Shown: piece by piece, positions 52,614-61,369 of the stretch | Position numbering within the stretch: the first letter of the stretch is position 1 | Layout: the number at the start of each line of letters is the position of its first letter | DNA from: Clostridiales bacterium | GTDB lineage: Bacteria; Bacillota; Clostridia; Oscillospirales; Acutalibacteraceae | DNA length: 64,000 bases | Reading direction: 5' to 3' | Assembly: GCA_019416455.1 (NCBI GenBank) | Contig: DXXG01000004.1 | Coordinates: 1 to 64,000 of the forward strand | Position numbers and translations under genes: made by a program | The notes under the pieces: generated by a model | Databases searched by the model: none | Told to the model about the DNA's origin: nothing | The model's input: only the letters and a program-made list of their open reading frames with translations

Positions 52614-52665
52614 TTGACCAATCGGTCTGTGTTTTAGTATAGAACAAAACAGACTGATTGGTCAA
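52614..52665 (-). promoter_or_regulatory. TetR promoter flanked by two operators
   Basis: On the minus strand -35 TTGACC (52665-52660), 18 bases, -10 TATACT (52641-52636). The outer 17-base arms TTGACCAATCGGTCTGT (52614-52630) and its inverted copy (52649-52665) differ at one position. Each arm contains its own GACCRATYGGTC-like palindrome. Confidence 0.8.
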
Positions 52666-52720
52666 TATTTATTTTGTGAATTTTCTGTGGCTTTCCCACT
52701 GTCGGACAAACCGACGCAAT

Positions 52721-52752
52721 AAAAGCCCCTGCCCAAATGGACAGAGGCTTTT
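52721..52752. terminator. Terminator downstream of glgA
   Basis: Imperfect stem AAAAGCCCCTGCCCA / TGGACAGAGGCTTTT. On the minus strand it follows glgA by ~50 bases and is followed by TTTTATTG. Confidence 0.82.
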
Positions 52753-52804
52753 ATCATCTTTGCTCTTTTGGCTTTCTCTTGTTTTTACGGGACCGGATGA
52801 CTAA

Positions 52805-54805
52805 TCACCACTGGGTCAGTTCCAGATACAGGTCCTTGTACTGCTTTGCGGAATTCTCCCAAGATACATCCTTGGCCATGTCACGCTGGACCACTTCGTC
52901 CCAGTGATAACGGTTGGTGAAATACTCAGTCTTGGCACGGTTGATAGCGTCCAGCAGCAGGCCTGCGTCGTACCGGTCGAAGGTGAAGCCGTTGCCGTCT
53001 CCGGTAAAGGTGTTGTAGGGCTCCACAGTGTCCTTCAGACCACCGGTCTCCCGGACAATGGGAATGGTGCCGTAGTGCATGGCGTTGAGCTGGGTCAGGC
53101 CGCAGGGCTCGAACCGGGAGGGTACCAGCAGAGCGTCGGCGCCGGCGTAGATCCGGTGGGCCCGGGCTTCGTCATACTGGATGCAGGCCGCGAAAGTGCC
53201 CTTGTTGACGCTCTCGTAATAACGGAAGGTGTCCTCATACTGCTTGTCACCGGTGCCCAAAATCACGATCTGGGTGTTGCCGTCCAGTACCTGGGGAATG
53301 ATGGTGCTGACAAGATCCAGACCCTTCTGGTTGGTGAGTCGGGAAATCAGGCCGATGACAAACTTGCTCTCGTCTTCTTCCAACCCCAGTTCCTTTTGCA
53401 GGGCCAGCTTGTTTTCCATTTTGTGGTCCAGCACATTGCCAAGACCGTAATTAACTGCCAAGGCCGGATCAGTCTCCGGGTTCCACATGTCATAGTCAAT
53501 GCCGTTGACGATGCCTCTCAGCTTGTAGTTGTGATAGCGCAGATGACCGTCCAGATGCTCACCGTACTCGCTGGTCTGGATCTCCTGAGCGTAAGTGCCG
53601 CTGACGGTGGTGATCCGATCCGCGTAGGCAAGACCGCCCTTGAACATGTTGGCGTCCTCGTAGTCCTGCTTCAGGGCTCCCATGTTGAATACGTCATCCG
53701 GCAGACCGGACCAGTACTGAATCGTGGAGATGTTATAGATGCCCTGGAAACGGAGATTGTGGATGGTGAGGATGGACTTGGCCCGTCCCACGGGAGAATC
53801 CTTGAACAGGGTCCGCAGATAGACCGGCACCAGTCCCGCCTGCCAGTCATGGCAGTGGATGATGTCCGGGATCCAGTTCATGTAGTTCAGGGCAGCCAAA
53901 GCGGCCTTGCTGAAGAAGCAATACTTGGGAATGTCGTCCACAAGGTTGAGATAGGGATTACCGGAGGTGAAAAATTCCTGGTTATCGATGAAGTCGTACA
54001 CCACGCCGTCCCAGATGTACTCCATGATTCCCACGTAGTACTGGCGGCCGGTGTTCCCCAGGTCCATATAGAATTCGCCCCGGTAGACCATCTTGTCCTG
54101 GTATTTCTGGGGAATGCAGGCGTAACGGGGAAGGATCACCCGCACATCACAGTTGAGACGCACCAACTCCCGGGGCAGAGCAAACATCACGTCGCCCAAG
54201 CCGCCTGTTTTCACGAACGGATGGCACTCCGAACCGATGAACGCCACGCTTCTGCGGGGCAGGTCAGACATCACTTGCACGGAGGGAGTCTCTTCAGTAG
54301 CAGGTGTGGTTTCCTCCGGGGCAGGAGCAGCTTTTTTCTTTGTCTTTTTCGGAGCGGTCTCCGTCTTTTTCTCTGTGGAAGCGGCTTTCTTCCGGGCAGG
54401 CTTTTTCGGAGCAGTTTCCTTGGCGGAAGTTTCTGCCTTTTTCGCCGCAGGGGCAGCTTTTTCCTCTACGGGAGCAGGCTTCTCCTCAGCAGGGACGGGA
54501 GCCTTCACAGCGGCGGGCTCCTTGGCGGGAGTTTCTGCCTTTTTCACCGCAGGGGCAGCTTTTTCCTCTACGGGAGCGGGCTTTTCCTCAGCGGGGACGG
54601 GAACCTTCACTGCGGGGGGTTCCTTGACGGGAGCTTCTGCCTTTTGCACCACAGGGGCAGCTTTTTCCTCTACGGGAGCGGGCTTCTCCTCAACAGGGGT
54701 AGGAGCAGCGGTCACCACAGTGGGAGTTTCTTTCTCCACAGCCGGGGCAGGAGTTTTTTTAGCCGCTGGTTTTTTCTTTGCGGGATTTGCTTTTTTTCGT
54801 GCCAT
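52805..54805 (-). CDS. glgA: Glycogen synthase (GT5) with Lys/Ala/Pro-rich N-terminal extension
   Basis: 666 residues from ATG 54805 with AAAGGAAGA upstream; the open frame further upstream has no site. Residues ~188-666 are a complete ADP-glucose glycogen synthase, with KTGGLGDVMFALPREL near its start and the C-terminal PSRFEPCGLTQLNAMHYG region. Residues ~1-180 are a low-complexity Lys/Ala/Pro/Glu tail starting MARKKANPAKKKPAAKK, with three ~34-residue repeats built on EEKPAPVEEKAAP. Normal GlgA has no such part; it resembles histone-H1-like tails and may bind polyanions or partners. Transferase function itself is not in doubt. Confidence 0.93.
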   Translation of the reverse strand: MARKKANPAKKKPAAKKTPAPAVEKETPTVVTAAPTPVEEKPAPVEEKAAPVVQKAEAPVKEPPAVKVPVPAEEKPAPVEEKAAPAVKKAETPAKEPAAVKAPVPAEEKPAPVEEKAAPAAKKAETSAKETAPKKPARKKAASTEKKTETAPKKTKKKAAPAPEETTPATEETPSVQVMSDLPRRSVAFIGSECHPFVKTGGLGDVMFALPRELVRLNCDVRVILPRYACIPQKYQDKMVYRGEFYMDLGNTGRQYYVGIMEYIWDGVVYDFIDNQEFFTSGNPYLNLVDDIPKYCFFSKAALAALNYMNWIPDIIHCHDWQAGLVPVYLRTLFKDSPVGRAKSILTIHNLRFQGIYNISTIQYWSGLPDDVFNMGALKQDYEDANMFKGGLAYADRITTVSGTYAQEIQTSEYGEHLDGHLRYHNYKLRGIVNGIDYDMWNPETDPALAVNYGLGNVLDHKMENKLALQKELGLEEDESKFVIGLISRLTNQKGLDLVSTIIPQVLDGNTQIVILGTGDKQYEDTFRYYESVNKGTFAACIQYDEARAHRIYAGADALLVPSRFEPCGLTQLNAMHYGTIPIVRETGGLKDTVEPYNTFTGDGNGFTFDRYDAGLLLDAINRAKTEYFTNRYHWDEVVQRDMAKDVSWENSAKQYKDLYLELTQW

Positions 54806-55046
54806 AACGAATCTTCCTTTCACCGATCTATCATCATTGCGTATTTGCTGAGTGTTGGCAGGATCTAAAACGAACACAAATGTGGGGCATTGGAGTTTTT
54901 TTCAACAAAAGAGTCGTCCCGTAGCCCTTTTAATGGTTTGACGGGCGGAGGCTGGAAACGCTCCGCCGCTTTTGTCTGGATCAGGGATCGTCCTTCCATT
55001 TTCTCGGGTCGTATTACACGCCTCCCCCTTTTTCTTTTTTGGATTC

Positions 55047-55075
55047 ATTATAGCAAAAACTCTTTAACAATACAA
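55047..55075 (-). promoter_or_regulatory. glgA promoter
   Basis: On the minus strand TTGTAT (55075-55070), 17 bases, TATAAT (55052-55047). It predicts a ~235-base untranslated leader before the start at 54805. No other gene is seen in 54806-55262. Confidence 0.7.
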
Positions 55076-55262
55076 GAAATAATAGTAAAAAAGCCGGTTA
55101 ATAACTTGGGATTTCGCTGCATGCAGCATTTGATCCAGAAAATGTGGAAGGCCGAAGATCAGAAAGTTCCTTTAAGCTATTTTGGAAAGATTCTGCTTTG
55201 TTTTACCTCAGTTTCCGTGAGAATTCTTTTCCACAAGGTGGGATGGATCCGGGAAGGCTGTG

Positions 55263-55646
55263 TCAATGACCGGGATCCTCCGACTCAATGACCTGAAGTT
55301 CCACTCGGTATCCGTCTGGATCTGCCAAAAAACAGGAGTATACCGGGAATCTGCCATGCTCCGCCGGTGGGGAGATGGATTCCGCTCCCTGTGCCAGTGC
55401 AGCTTGCCAGCGGGAGTCCACTTCTGCTCTGTCTTTGCAGTTGATAGATAGGCACACACCTTGAGGACCGCCCAGAGTGGGACGGCTGTCTTCATAGGCG
55501 CAAAAACCCCAGTATCCGTACCCTGTGTCGTAGATTTCCGCTCCACCGGATTGTACCATGGCCAAGGTCAGGCCCATTACCTGGGTGTAAAATTGCCGGG
55601 TGCGTTTTAAGTCCGCTGCCGGGAGAAACACGATGCTTCCTGTCAT
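55263..55646 (-). CDS. VOC-family (glyoxalase/bleomycin-resistance-like) protein
   Basis: 127 residues from ATG 55646 (TTG 55652 is an alternative; GGAGG lies upstream). The betaalphabetabetabeta pattern of vicinal oxygen chelate proteins is visible: SIVFLPAADLKRTRQFYTQV, MGL, and the terminal VYSCFLADPDGYRVELQVIE. The metal ligand position E in VELQ is present. Substrate cannot be assigned. Confidence 0.85.
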   Translation of the reverse strand: MTGSIVFLPAADLKRTRQFYTQVMGLTLAMVQSGGAEIYDTGYGYWGFCAYEDSRPTLGGPQGVCLSINCKDRAEVDSRWQAALAQGAESISPPAEHGRFPVYSCFLADPDGYRVELQVIESEDPGH

Positions 55647-55727
55647 TTTCAAGCTGCCTCCTATCCGTTTTTTTCATCATATCACTTGGGTGAGAAAAAG
55701 AAAAGGCAACACCGGAAAAAAGGACTC

Positions 55728-55758
55728 TTGGCACATCTGTCTCCGGATATGGTATAAT
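55728..55758 (+). promoter_or_regulatory. Extended -10 promoter of the two-component operon
   Basis: TGGTATAAT (-10 at 55753-55758 with the TG extension) and a poor TTGGCA 19 bases upstream. The ~210-base leader that follows holds a GGCGTC/GACGCC stem (55859-55864 with 55890-55895) and no gene. Confidence 0.6.
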
Positions 55759-55977
55759 AACCGCAACCTATAAATCGGTGCGGACGCGCTTTGCCGTACA
55801 GAACAGCACGGGTGGAGCTGGCCGCAGGTGTGGTATGTAATATTTTCCACAGAATTAGGGCGTCGAGGGGAAAGCAACCGGCGAATCAGGACGCCTAAAA
55901 ACGGAAGGGATCTCTGAAAACGACACAGAGAATACATATTGCTGTGGGATGATAAAGACGAAAGGGGGAGGTGAGGT

Positions 55978-56649
55978 ATGGATCAAAAGATCCTGATCGT
56001 AGAGGATGAGGCCAGGCTGAGGGAGATACTCTGTGACTACTTTACCAGCAAGGGGGAACGCCCCTTTGAGGCCTGTAATGGGATCCAGGCCTTAACGATG
56101 CTGGAAGAGGAGGAATTCGACGCTGTCCTGCTGGACATTATGATGCCCGGACTGGATGGGTTATCGGTCTGCCGGGCGGTGCGCCGGGACAATGACGTAC
56201 CTATTATCTTTCTCACAGCTCTGTCCGACGAAGAGGACAAATTGTTGGGCTATGAGCTGGGGGCGGACGATTACGTGACAAAGCCGTTCACTTTGTCGGT
56301 TCTCTACGCCAAGGTTATGGCTCTGATTAAGCGGAACCAGCGGAAAGTGCTTGCAGGGGACAGAATAGAGTCTGGTGGAATCACCTTGGAACTTTCCACC
56401 AGACGGGTATATGCCGGGAAGCGGGAAGTGGCTTTGACGCCCAAGGAGTTTGCCCTGCTCCGCTGTCTGATGGAGAACCATGGCTTAGTGCTTTCTCGGG
56501 AACAGTTGTTGGTGAAATGCTGGGGGTACGACTATGAGGGAGAATCCCGGGCTGTGGATACTCATATCAAGCGGCTGCGGGAAAAGCTGGGAGAGCATGC
56601 TTCCTGCATCAAGACAGTGATCAAAGCGGGATACCGATGGGAGGGGTGA
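55978..56649 (+). CDS. OmpR-family response regulator
   Basis: 223 residues behind GGGGGAGGTGAGGT. Receiver domain (1-~120) with acidic pair EDEA, phospho-acceptor Asp in AVLLDIMMPGLDG, and Lys in DDYVTKPF. The winged-helix DNA-binding domain has LTPKEFALLRCLMENHGLVL and ESRAVDTHIKRLREKLG. It is followed after two bases by its sensor kinase. Its regulon is unknown. Confidence 0.96.
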   Translation: MDQKILIVEDEARLREILCDYFTSKGERPFEACNGIQALTMLEEEEFDAVLLDIMMPGLDGLSVCRAVRRDNDVPIIFLTALSDEEDKLLGYELGADDYVTKPFTLSVLYAKVMALIKRNQRKVLAGDRIESGGITLELSTRRVYAGKREVALTPKEFALLRCLMENHGLVLSREQLLVKCWGYDYEGESRAVDTHIKRLREKLGEHASCIKTVIKAGYRWEG

Positions 56650-56651
56650 AG

Positions 56652-58697
56652 ATGAAACGGAAACCCATGGGCTCGCTAGCGGCCATCACTCTGCGGCTGG
56701 GTGCGCTGGTGCTGGGGATCTGGTTGGTATGTATGAGTTTGCTGACGATTGGCACCGCCCTGTATGTGTTTCGAGATGTACAGGAGCAGGGAATAGAACT
56801 GGCGGAACAGGCGGGCAAAATGGGCCAGCTTGACACCTACTATATGGGCGATGGGCATGATTTACAACAGGCTAAAGCGATCCCCGGATTTCTGGAGCAC
56901 GAAATGTTGGAGTCGGTGGAACACGCCTATGTGAAGGTGTGGAGTCCCTCTCTGTGGCTGGAACGGGGAGAAAGTTGGAGCATCTATGACAATCAAGCGG
57001 TGGATTGTCAGGTGGCTGTAGCCTTTGTGGACAGTGAGGGTCAGGTACTCCACAAAAGCGGGGATTTCCTCTCCTTTGAGTATGTCACCGAGGCTGCTTG
57101 GTTGTCCGGAGAGGATGGTCCCCGAGAGGGCTATGCCTGGCTGGATCTGAGCGATCCCACGGATGATCGGTACCAGATGTTCCGAAATATCTACGGGGGG
57201 ACAGGCAATCTGGACAGTGTTTACGGGCTTCGGCTGACCGGTACGTTTGATGGCAGCCGATTCGAGCCTTACGCTATGGCGATGCTGGATCACGGTGCCT
57301 ATCACCGGGCTATGGACGGGCAGGCTCAGGGAGATTTCAACTCTTCTTCTGGTGCCTTGCCGGACTACACTCTGGCAGAGGCGGACCGCCTGGGCGATGT
57401 GGAGTGGCAGCAGCTGTTCGACCACACTGCCCAAGTGGACTCGGACACGGAGCTGGTCACCATCTACGGCACATTTCCCTCCATGATGGTGTATGATGAG
57501 GGTTCCCAAGTCCGCTGTGACCTAGGGAACAATCGTAGTTTGATGGACTTGCTGTTAGACAACGCAACTTATAGCCAAGGAGGCCTTTACGCCTATTCTG
57601 ACAGCAGTGAGGAAAGTTTGTGGAATATTGTGGTGCTCAGTGCCCGGAGTTTCACCGATTACACTGGATATGAATATCCGGGAGAGGTGGAGATCCAGCC
57701 GGATTTTACCCTCATTACTGCGGTGCAGGCAAGCCCCCTGAAGATCGCTGTGGCGTTCCTTTGGAAAGTGTATCTAGTCACGGGACTGTTGGCCCTGGCG
57801 GGGTTCCTGTTGGTGAGGCGCAGCATCAGGAAGCATCTGATCTGCCCTTTGGAGGAGGTCAACCAGACCATGGCCGCCAATAGAAGCCGCTTACCAACCT
57901 TGGAAACGTCACCTCCCAAGTGGCGGGAACCCAGGATGCTTTCCCAGCAATATATGGAGATCTACGACCAGCTGCAAAAAGACAAAAACGAGTTTGCCCG
58001 TCTGGACACTGCCCTAAGCTACGCCCGGACAGCAGAGGAGAACCGGCGGCAGATGATCTCTCATCTGACCCACCAGCTGAAAACCCCTCTGGCGGTGATC
58101 CACGGCTACGCGGAAGGGCTGCGGGAGCATATCGCCGAGGAAAAGCGGGACCACTATGTGGAGATGATCCTGTCGGAAACAGAGCGGTCAGACAAGATGG
58201 TGCTGGAGATGCTGGACTTGTCCCGTCTGGAAGCGGGCAAAGTGAAACTGTCCCGGGATCAGGTGTCCCTGCGGGCGTTGGTTCAGTACGTGTTGGATAA
58301 ATTGGGACGGTCCATTGGGGAAAAGCAGCTGCAAGTAGAATTTGTCACCCAGGAGGAGGGCATCCTCACTGCGGATGAAAGCCGCATGGCCCAGGTGGTG
58401 GAAAACTTCTGTACCAACGGGGTGAAGTACACGCCTCCGGGGGGATGGATCAAAGTGGGGATCCAAAAGGATGGGACACAGGTAGTCTTTACCATGGAAA
58501 ACGCCAGTCAGCCCTTGTCCCATGAGGAATTGAGCAAAGTGTGGGACCCATTTTATCGAACGGAGGACGCCCAGACAGAGGAAGGAACTGGATTGGGGCT
58601 TGCCATTGTCAAAAGTATTGTGGAGCTCCATGGCGGCAGGTGCTTTGCCAAAAACACAAAACAAGGTGTAGCTTTCGGGTTTGAGATTCCTCTTTAA
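56652..58697 (+). CDS. Sensor histidine kinase
   Basis: 681 residues from ATG 56652 behind GGGAGGGGTG. Membrane helices at ~18-42 and ~363-388 enclose a large ~320-residue extracytoplasmic sensor with no domain I recognise. The H-box is SHLTHQLKTPLAVIHGYAEG (~470). The ATPase domain has VENFCTNGVKYTPPGG, EEGTGLGLAIVKSIVELHGG. It should phosphorylate the regulator encoded before it. Confidence 0.95.
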   Translation: MKRKPMGSLAAITLRLGALVLGIWLVCMSLLTIGTALYVFRDVQEQGIELAEQAGKMGQLDTYYMGDGHDLQQAKAIPGFLEHEMLESVEHAYVKVWSPSLWLERGESWSIYDNQAVDCQVAVAFVDSEGQVLHKSGDFLSFEYVTEAAWLSGEDGPREGYAWLDLSDPTDDRYQMFRNIYGGTGNLDSVYGLRLTGTFDGSRFEPYAMAMLDHGAYHRAMDGQAQGDFNSSSGALPDYTLAEADRLGDVEWQQLFDHTAQVDSDTELVTIYGTFPSMMVYDEGSQVRCDLGNNRSLMDLLLDNATYSQGGLYAYSDSSEESLWNIVVLSARSFTDYTGYEYPGEVEIQPDFTLITAVQASPLKIAVAFLWKVYLVTGLLALAGFLLVRRSIRKHLICPLEEVNQTMAANRSRLPTLETSPPKWREPRMLSQQYMEIYDQLQKDKNEFARLDTALSYARTAEENRRQMISHLTHQLKTPLAVIHGYAEGLREHIAEEKRDHYVEMILSETERSDKMVLEMLDLSRLEAGKVKLSRDQVSLRALVQYVLDKLGRSIGEKQLQVEFVTQEEGILTADESRMAQVVENFCTNGVKYTPPGGWIKVGIQKDGTQVVFTMENASQPLSHEELSKVWDPFYRTEDAQTEEGTGLGLAIVKSIVELHGGRCFAKNTKQGVAFGFEIPL

Positions 58698-58748
58698 CAG
58701 GGAAAATGTGAGTCATTGGCAGCAGCCGTCTTGCGAGAAAAGCAGCGT

Positions 58749-58768
58749 TGTGAGATAATGATCTCACA
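58749..58768. promoter_or_regulatory. Inverted repeat upstream of the coiled-coil gene
   Basis: TGTGAGAT-AATG-ATCTCACA, a perfect 8-base inverted repeat about 50 bases before the next start. It may be an operator or an RNA hairpin; no T tract follows. Confidence 0.3.
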
Positions 58769-58817
58769 GGAGCGGCGAGGGGCCCTCCACGAATAGTAGC
58801 TGAGGAGGAGAGGAACC

Positions 58818-59759
58818 GTGAATTATTACGATGACCAGCTGAAAGAACTTCTGGATCAGTGCGCCAGAAAAAGAAAATTGGAATCATCCATCAAGGAACT
58901 GACCGCCCAGCGGGATCAGTACGCGGCTCAGGTGGAAGAACTTCAAAAGCGGTTCCAGGAGGAGCAAGAAGATGTGGACCGGCTGGAAGGCCGAAGCCTT
59001 GCTGCGTTCTTCTACAATGTGATTGGGAAAAAGGGAGAGAAACTGGATAAGGAACGGCAGGAAGCTTTTGCTGCCCGTGTGAAATACGACGCGGCATCTC
59101 GAGAGCTTGCCGGAGCCGAGGAGGACCTCCGCAGATGCCAGCGGGAACTGAACACGGTTTGGGACAGTGAAAGCCGGTACCAGGCACTATGGGAGGAAAA
59201 AATACAGGCGGTGAAACAAGCAGGCGGTCCAGTGGGAGAGAAGATCTTGAATTTAGAGGAGCGTATCTCCTATTTGGAAGGTCAGCAGAAAGAACTGAAA
59301 GAAGCCATTTCCGCCGGACAAAAAGCCCTTTCTATCGCGGATCAGGTGCTTTCCAGCCTGGACAGCGCGGAAGGCTGGGGCACCTGGGACCTGGTGGGGG
59401 GAGGAATGCTCTCCGATTTGGCTAAGCATGGTCATCTGGACACCGCCCAGAGTTCTGTGGAGCATTTGCAATCCCAACTGAGGATCTTTAAAACAGAACT
59501 GGCTGATGTCACTGTGGATGAAGATTTTCAGGTAAGCATTGATGGATTCCTCCGTTTTGCGGACTATTTCTTTGATGGCATCTTTACAGATTGGATGGTC
59601 CTTGACCGGATCCATCAGTCTCAGAGCCAAGTGCAGGACACTAGGAATCAAATTAACCAGGTCCTGCGCCGTTTGGGGGAGCGGTTGGATCAGGTGGAAC
59701 GGGAAAAAGCAGGTCACCGTAGGGAGATCGACAACCTGACGGACAGCGTGCGCCTGTGA
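58818..59759 (+). CDS. Coiled-coil protein of unknown function
   Basis: 313 residues from GTG 58818 behind GAGGAGAGG. Charged heptad-like helices span most of residues 1-135 and 150-190. A Gly-rich turn WGTWDLVGGGMLSDLAKHGH (~195) and a hydrophobic patch FADYFFDGIFTDWM (~245) separate them from a final helix. No signal peptide or catalytic motif seen. The Gly-rich and helical layout suggests a membrane-peripheral or structural protein, but no family can be named. Confidence 0.6.
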   Translation: MNYYDDQLKELLDQCARKRKLESSIKELTAQRDQYAAQVEELQKRFQEEQEDVDRLEGRSLAAFFYNVIGKKGEKLDKERQEAFAARVKYDAASRELAGAEEDLRRCQRELNTVWDSESRYQALWEEKIQAVKQAGGPVGEKILNLEERISYLEGQQKELKEAISAGQKALSIADQVLSSLDSAEGWGTWDLVGGGMLSDLAKHGHLDTAQSSVEHLQSQLRIFKTELADVTVDEDFQVSIDGFLRFADYFFDGIFTDWMVLDRIHQSQSQVQDTRNQINQVLRRLGERLDQVEREKAGHRREIDNLTDSVRL

Positions 59760-59806
59760 GTTAGCCCAGAATTTTGAAGAGCGGAAAGTGGTTTAAAGGA
59801 AATAGG

Positions 59807-59855
59807 AAAAACCGGACGATGAGCGTGAGTACGCTTTTCCGTCCGGTTTTTGTTT
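59807..59855. terminator. Bidirectional terminator between coiled-coil and MFS genes
   Basis: AAAAACCGGAC (59807-59817) pairs with GTCCGGTTTTT (59841-59851), followed on the plus strand by GTTTG. It sits between two convergent genes. Confidence 0.88.
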
Positions 59856-59876
59856 GTAGGTCATGTGGGAGCTGTT

Positions 59877-61151
59877 TTAGGCGTTTTCTTCTGCCACGGT
59901 GGGTTCCTGGATGCGTCCAATGACTACCATGGCCAGAATGAACAACAGCATCGTAAAGGCGAAAGGCAGGCGGCGGTCCAGACTGGACAGCCACCCCGCC
60001 AGATAGCCGAAGGGGGAAGAGAGAGCAATGGTGGAGGCCATGATCAAGGCGTTGAGACGTGCCCTCTCTTGGGTGTCGATATTCAGCTGGAGCAGGGCGT
60101 CCTTGCGGGGGTTCACCAGGGCGGCGGCCACGGCAGCCACGAACACATAGATCAACACAAAGCCTAAACTGTCGGCAGGGGACAGGATCAGCACCAGCGC
60201 CGCAACGCAGTAGAGCACCAAACCTACCCACATGGGAGCCCGGAATTTGGTGGCGCTCATGCGGTGCTGGATCCCCACCATGAACACCAGCATCACGGCC
60301 GCGTTCAAAATGGGGAATAGGGCCAGGTAGTTTTCGGAAAGCCCCAGGCGCTGGGTCACGTAAAGACTGAAGAAGTTGGTGCTTACCATATTGGTGATGT
60401 ACAGGATCACCGAGACAGCCACCGCTTTCAGCACGGCCTTGTCTTTCAGCAGACGGGGGACCAGATGGCGGTATTCTCCCAGCATTTGAAACACAGACAC
60501 GCCTTTTGTCTCTGCCCGACGGATTTGCCCCTGTTTCGTTTCCTTGCAGAACTTTAAGGTGATGAGCATCTTGGTGATCATGGTCAGCGAGAAAAGAAAA
60601 TACAGCACCCGCACCACAGGCACCACGGAATAAGCGCTGACAAACAAACCGGAAAGGGGCGCAAAGAACACGGCTACCAGTCCGCCGATACTCACCCAGG
60701 TATAGATGTTTACTAGGTCCTTGGGATGGGCGTCCTCAATGAGCAGACAGTACCAGGCGGTCTGGTTGATCTGCTCGAAACAGTTGAGGATGGCGGCAGC
60801 CAAAAACAGCCAGAAGTTGTTGGACACGGACCACACCAGGCACGCTACTGCCCAGCCGAAGAAGTCACCCATCATGGTGGTAAATTTTCGGCCCAGCTTG
60901 TCGGTGAGGATTCCCCCGAAAAAGGAGAAAAACACCTGGAACACCATGGCAATGGAAAGGATCAGGCCGATCTGCACGTCCGTGACGCCTTGGGTGTACA
61001 TGTAAAGGGTGGCAAAGGGCGCGATCAAGTTGTAAGGGATGCCCCACAGCGGCTCAATCAGCACCAGTGTTCGGGGATTCCCCTGGTTGCCCGCCAATAC
61101 CTGGAGCAGGGGATGCTCCTTTAATCGTTTCATTTTTGCTTTCAAATTCAT
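59877..61151 (-). CDS. MFS transporter
   Basis: 424 residues from ATG 61151, chosen for GGGGAG seven bases upstream; earlier in-frame codons lack a site. About 12 membrane helices with an MFS loop after helix 2 (GGILTDKLGRKFTTMMGDFF). Substrate cannot be predicted. Stand-alone gene transcribed away from the hem genes' terminator. Confidence 0.85.
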   Translation of the reverse strand: MNLKAKMKRLKEHPLLQVLAGNQGNPRTLVLIEPLWGIPYNLIAPFATLYMYTQGVTDVQIGLILSIAMVFQVFFSFFGGILTDKLGRKFTTMMGDFFGWAVACLVWSVSNNFWLFLAAAILNCFEQINQTAWYCLLIEDAHPKDLVNIYTWVSIGGLVAVFFAPLSGLFVSAYSVVPVVRVLYFLFSLTMITKMLITLKFCKETKQGQIRRAETKGVSVFQMLGEYRHLVPRLLKDKAVLKAVAVSVILYITNMVSTNFFSLYVTQRLGLSENYLALFPILNAAVMLVFMVGIQHRMSATKFRAPMWVGLVLYCVAALVLILSPADSLGFVLIYVFVAAVAAALVNPRKDALLQLNIDTQERARLNALIMASTIALSSPFGYLAGWLSSLDRRLPFAFTMLLFILAMVVIGRIQEPTVAEENA

Positions 61152-61274
61152 ACACATTCTCCCCAGTTCATCTCGTTTTCCCACCCATTCTATCACACTC
61201 CTTGACAATGGGGAAGAGGCTTTTGAAGTGTTTTTTACGGGAAAATCCCGCGAACAAGGGGGAGGGGACAGAAA

Positions 61275-61313
61275 AAGAAAAACACCGGAACAAAAAAGGA
61301 TTTTGCTCCGGTG
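61275..61313 (-). terminator. hem operon terminator
   Basis: On the minus strand CACCGGA / TCCGGTG (61313-61307 with 61289-61283), followed by TTTTTCTTTTT, ~57 bases after hemL. Confidence 0.85.
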
Positions 61314-61369
61314 AAAAAGAAACGGTTGAAAATAGTTGAGGTTTTGACAGAGATTTTCTGCCCAAAAGA

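Noticed and set aside
52904..54868. 654-codon plus-strand frame opposite glgA
   Set aside because: Antisense of a confident GlgA; the Gly/Ser/Phe-rich end is just the reverse of the Lys/Ala/Pro repeats.
54890..55291. 133-codon plus-strand frame between glgA and the VOC gene
   Set aside because: It runs through the glgA promoter and leader, has no good ribosome site and no protein-like pattern.
55765..55977. Possible riboswitch in the two-component operon leader
   Set aside because: Only one 6-bp stem stands out and the sequence fits no riboswitch consensus I can recall, so it is noted only as a leader.
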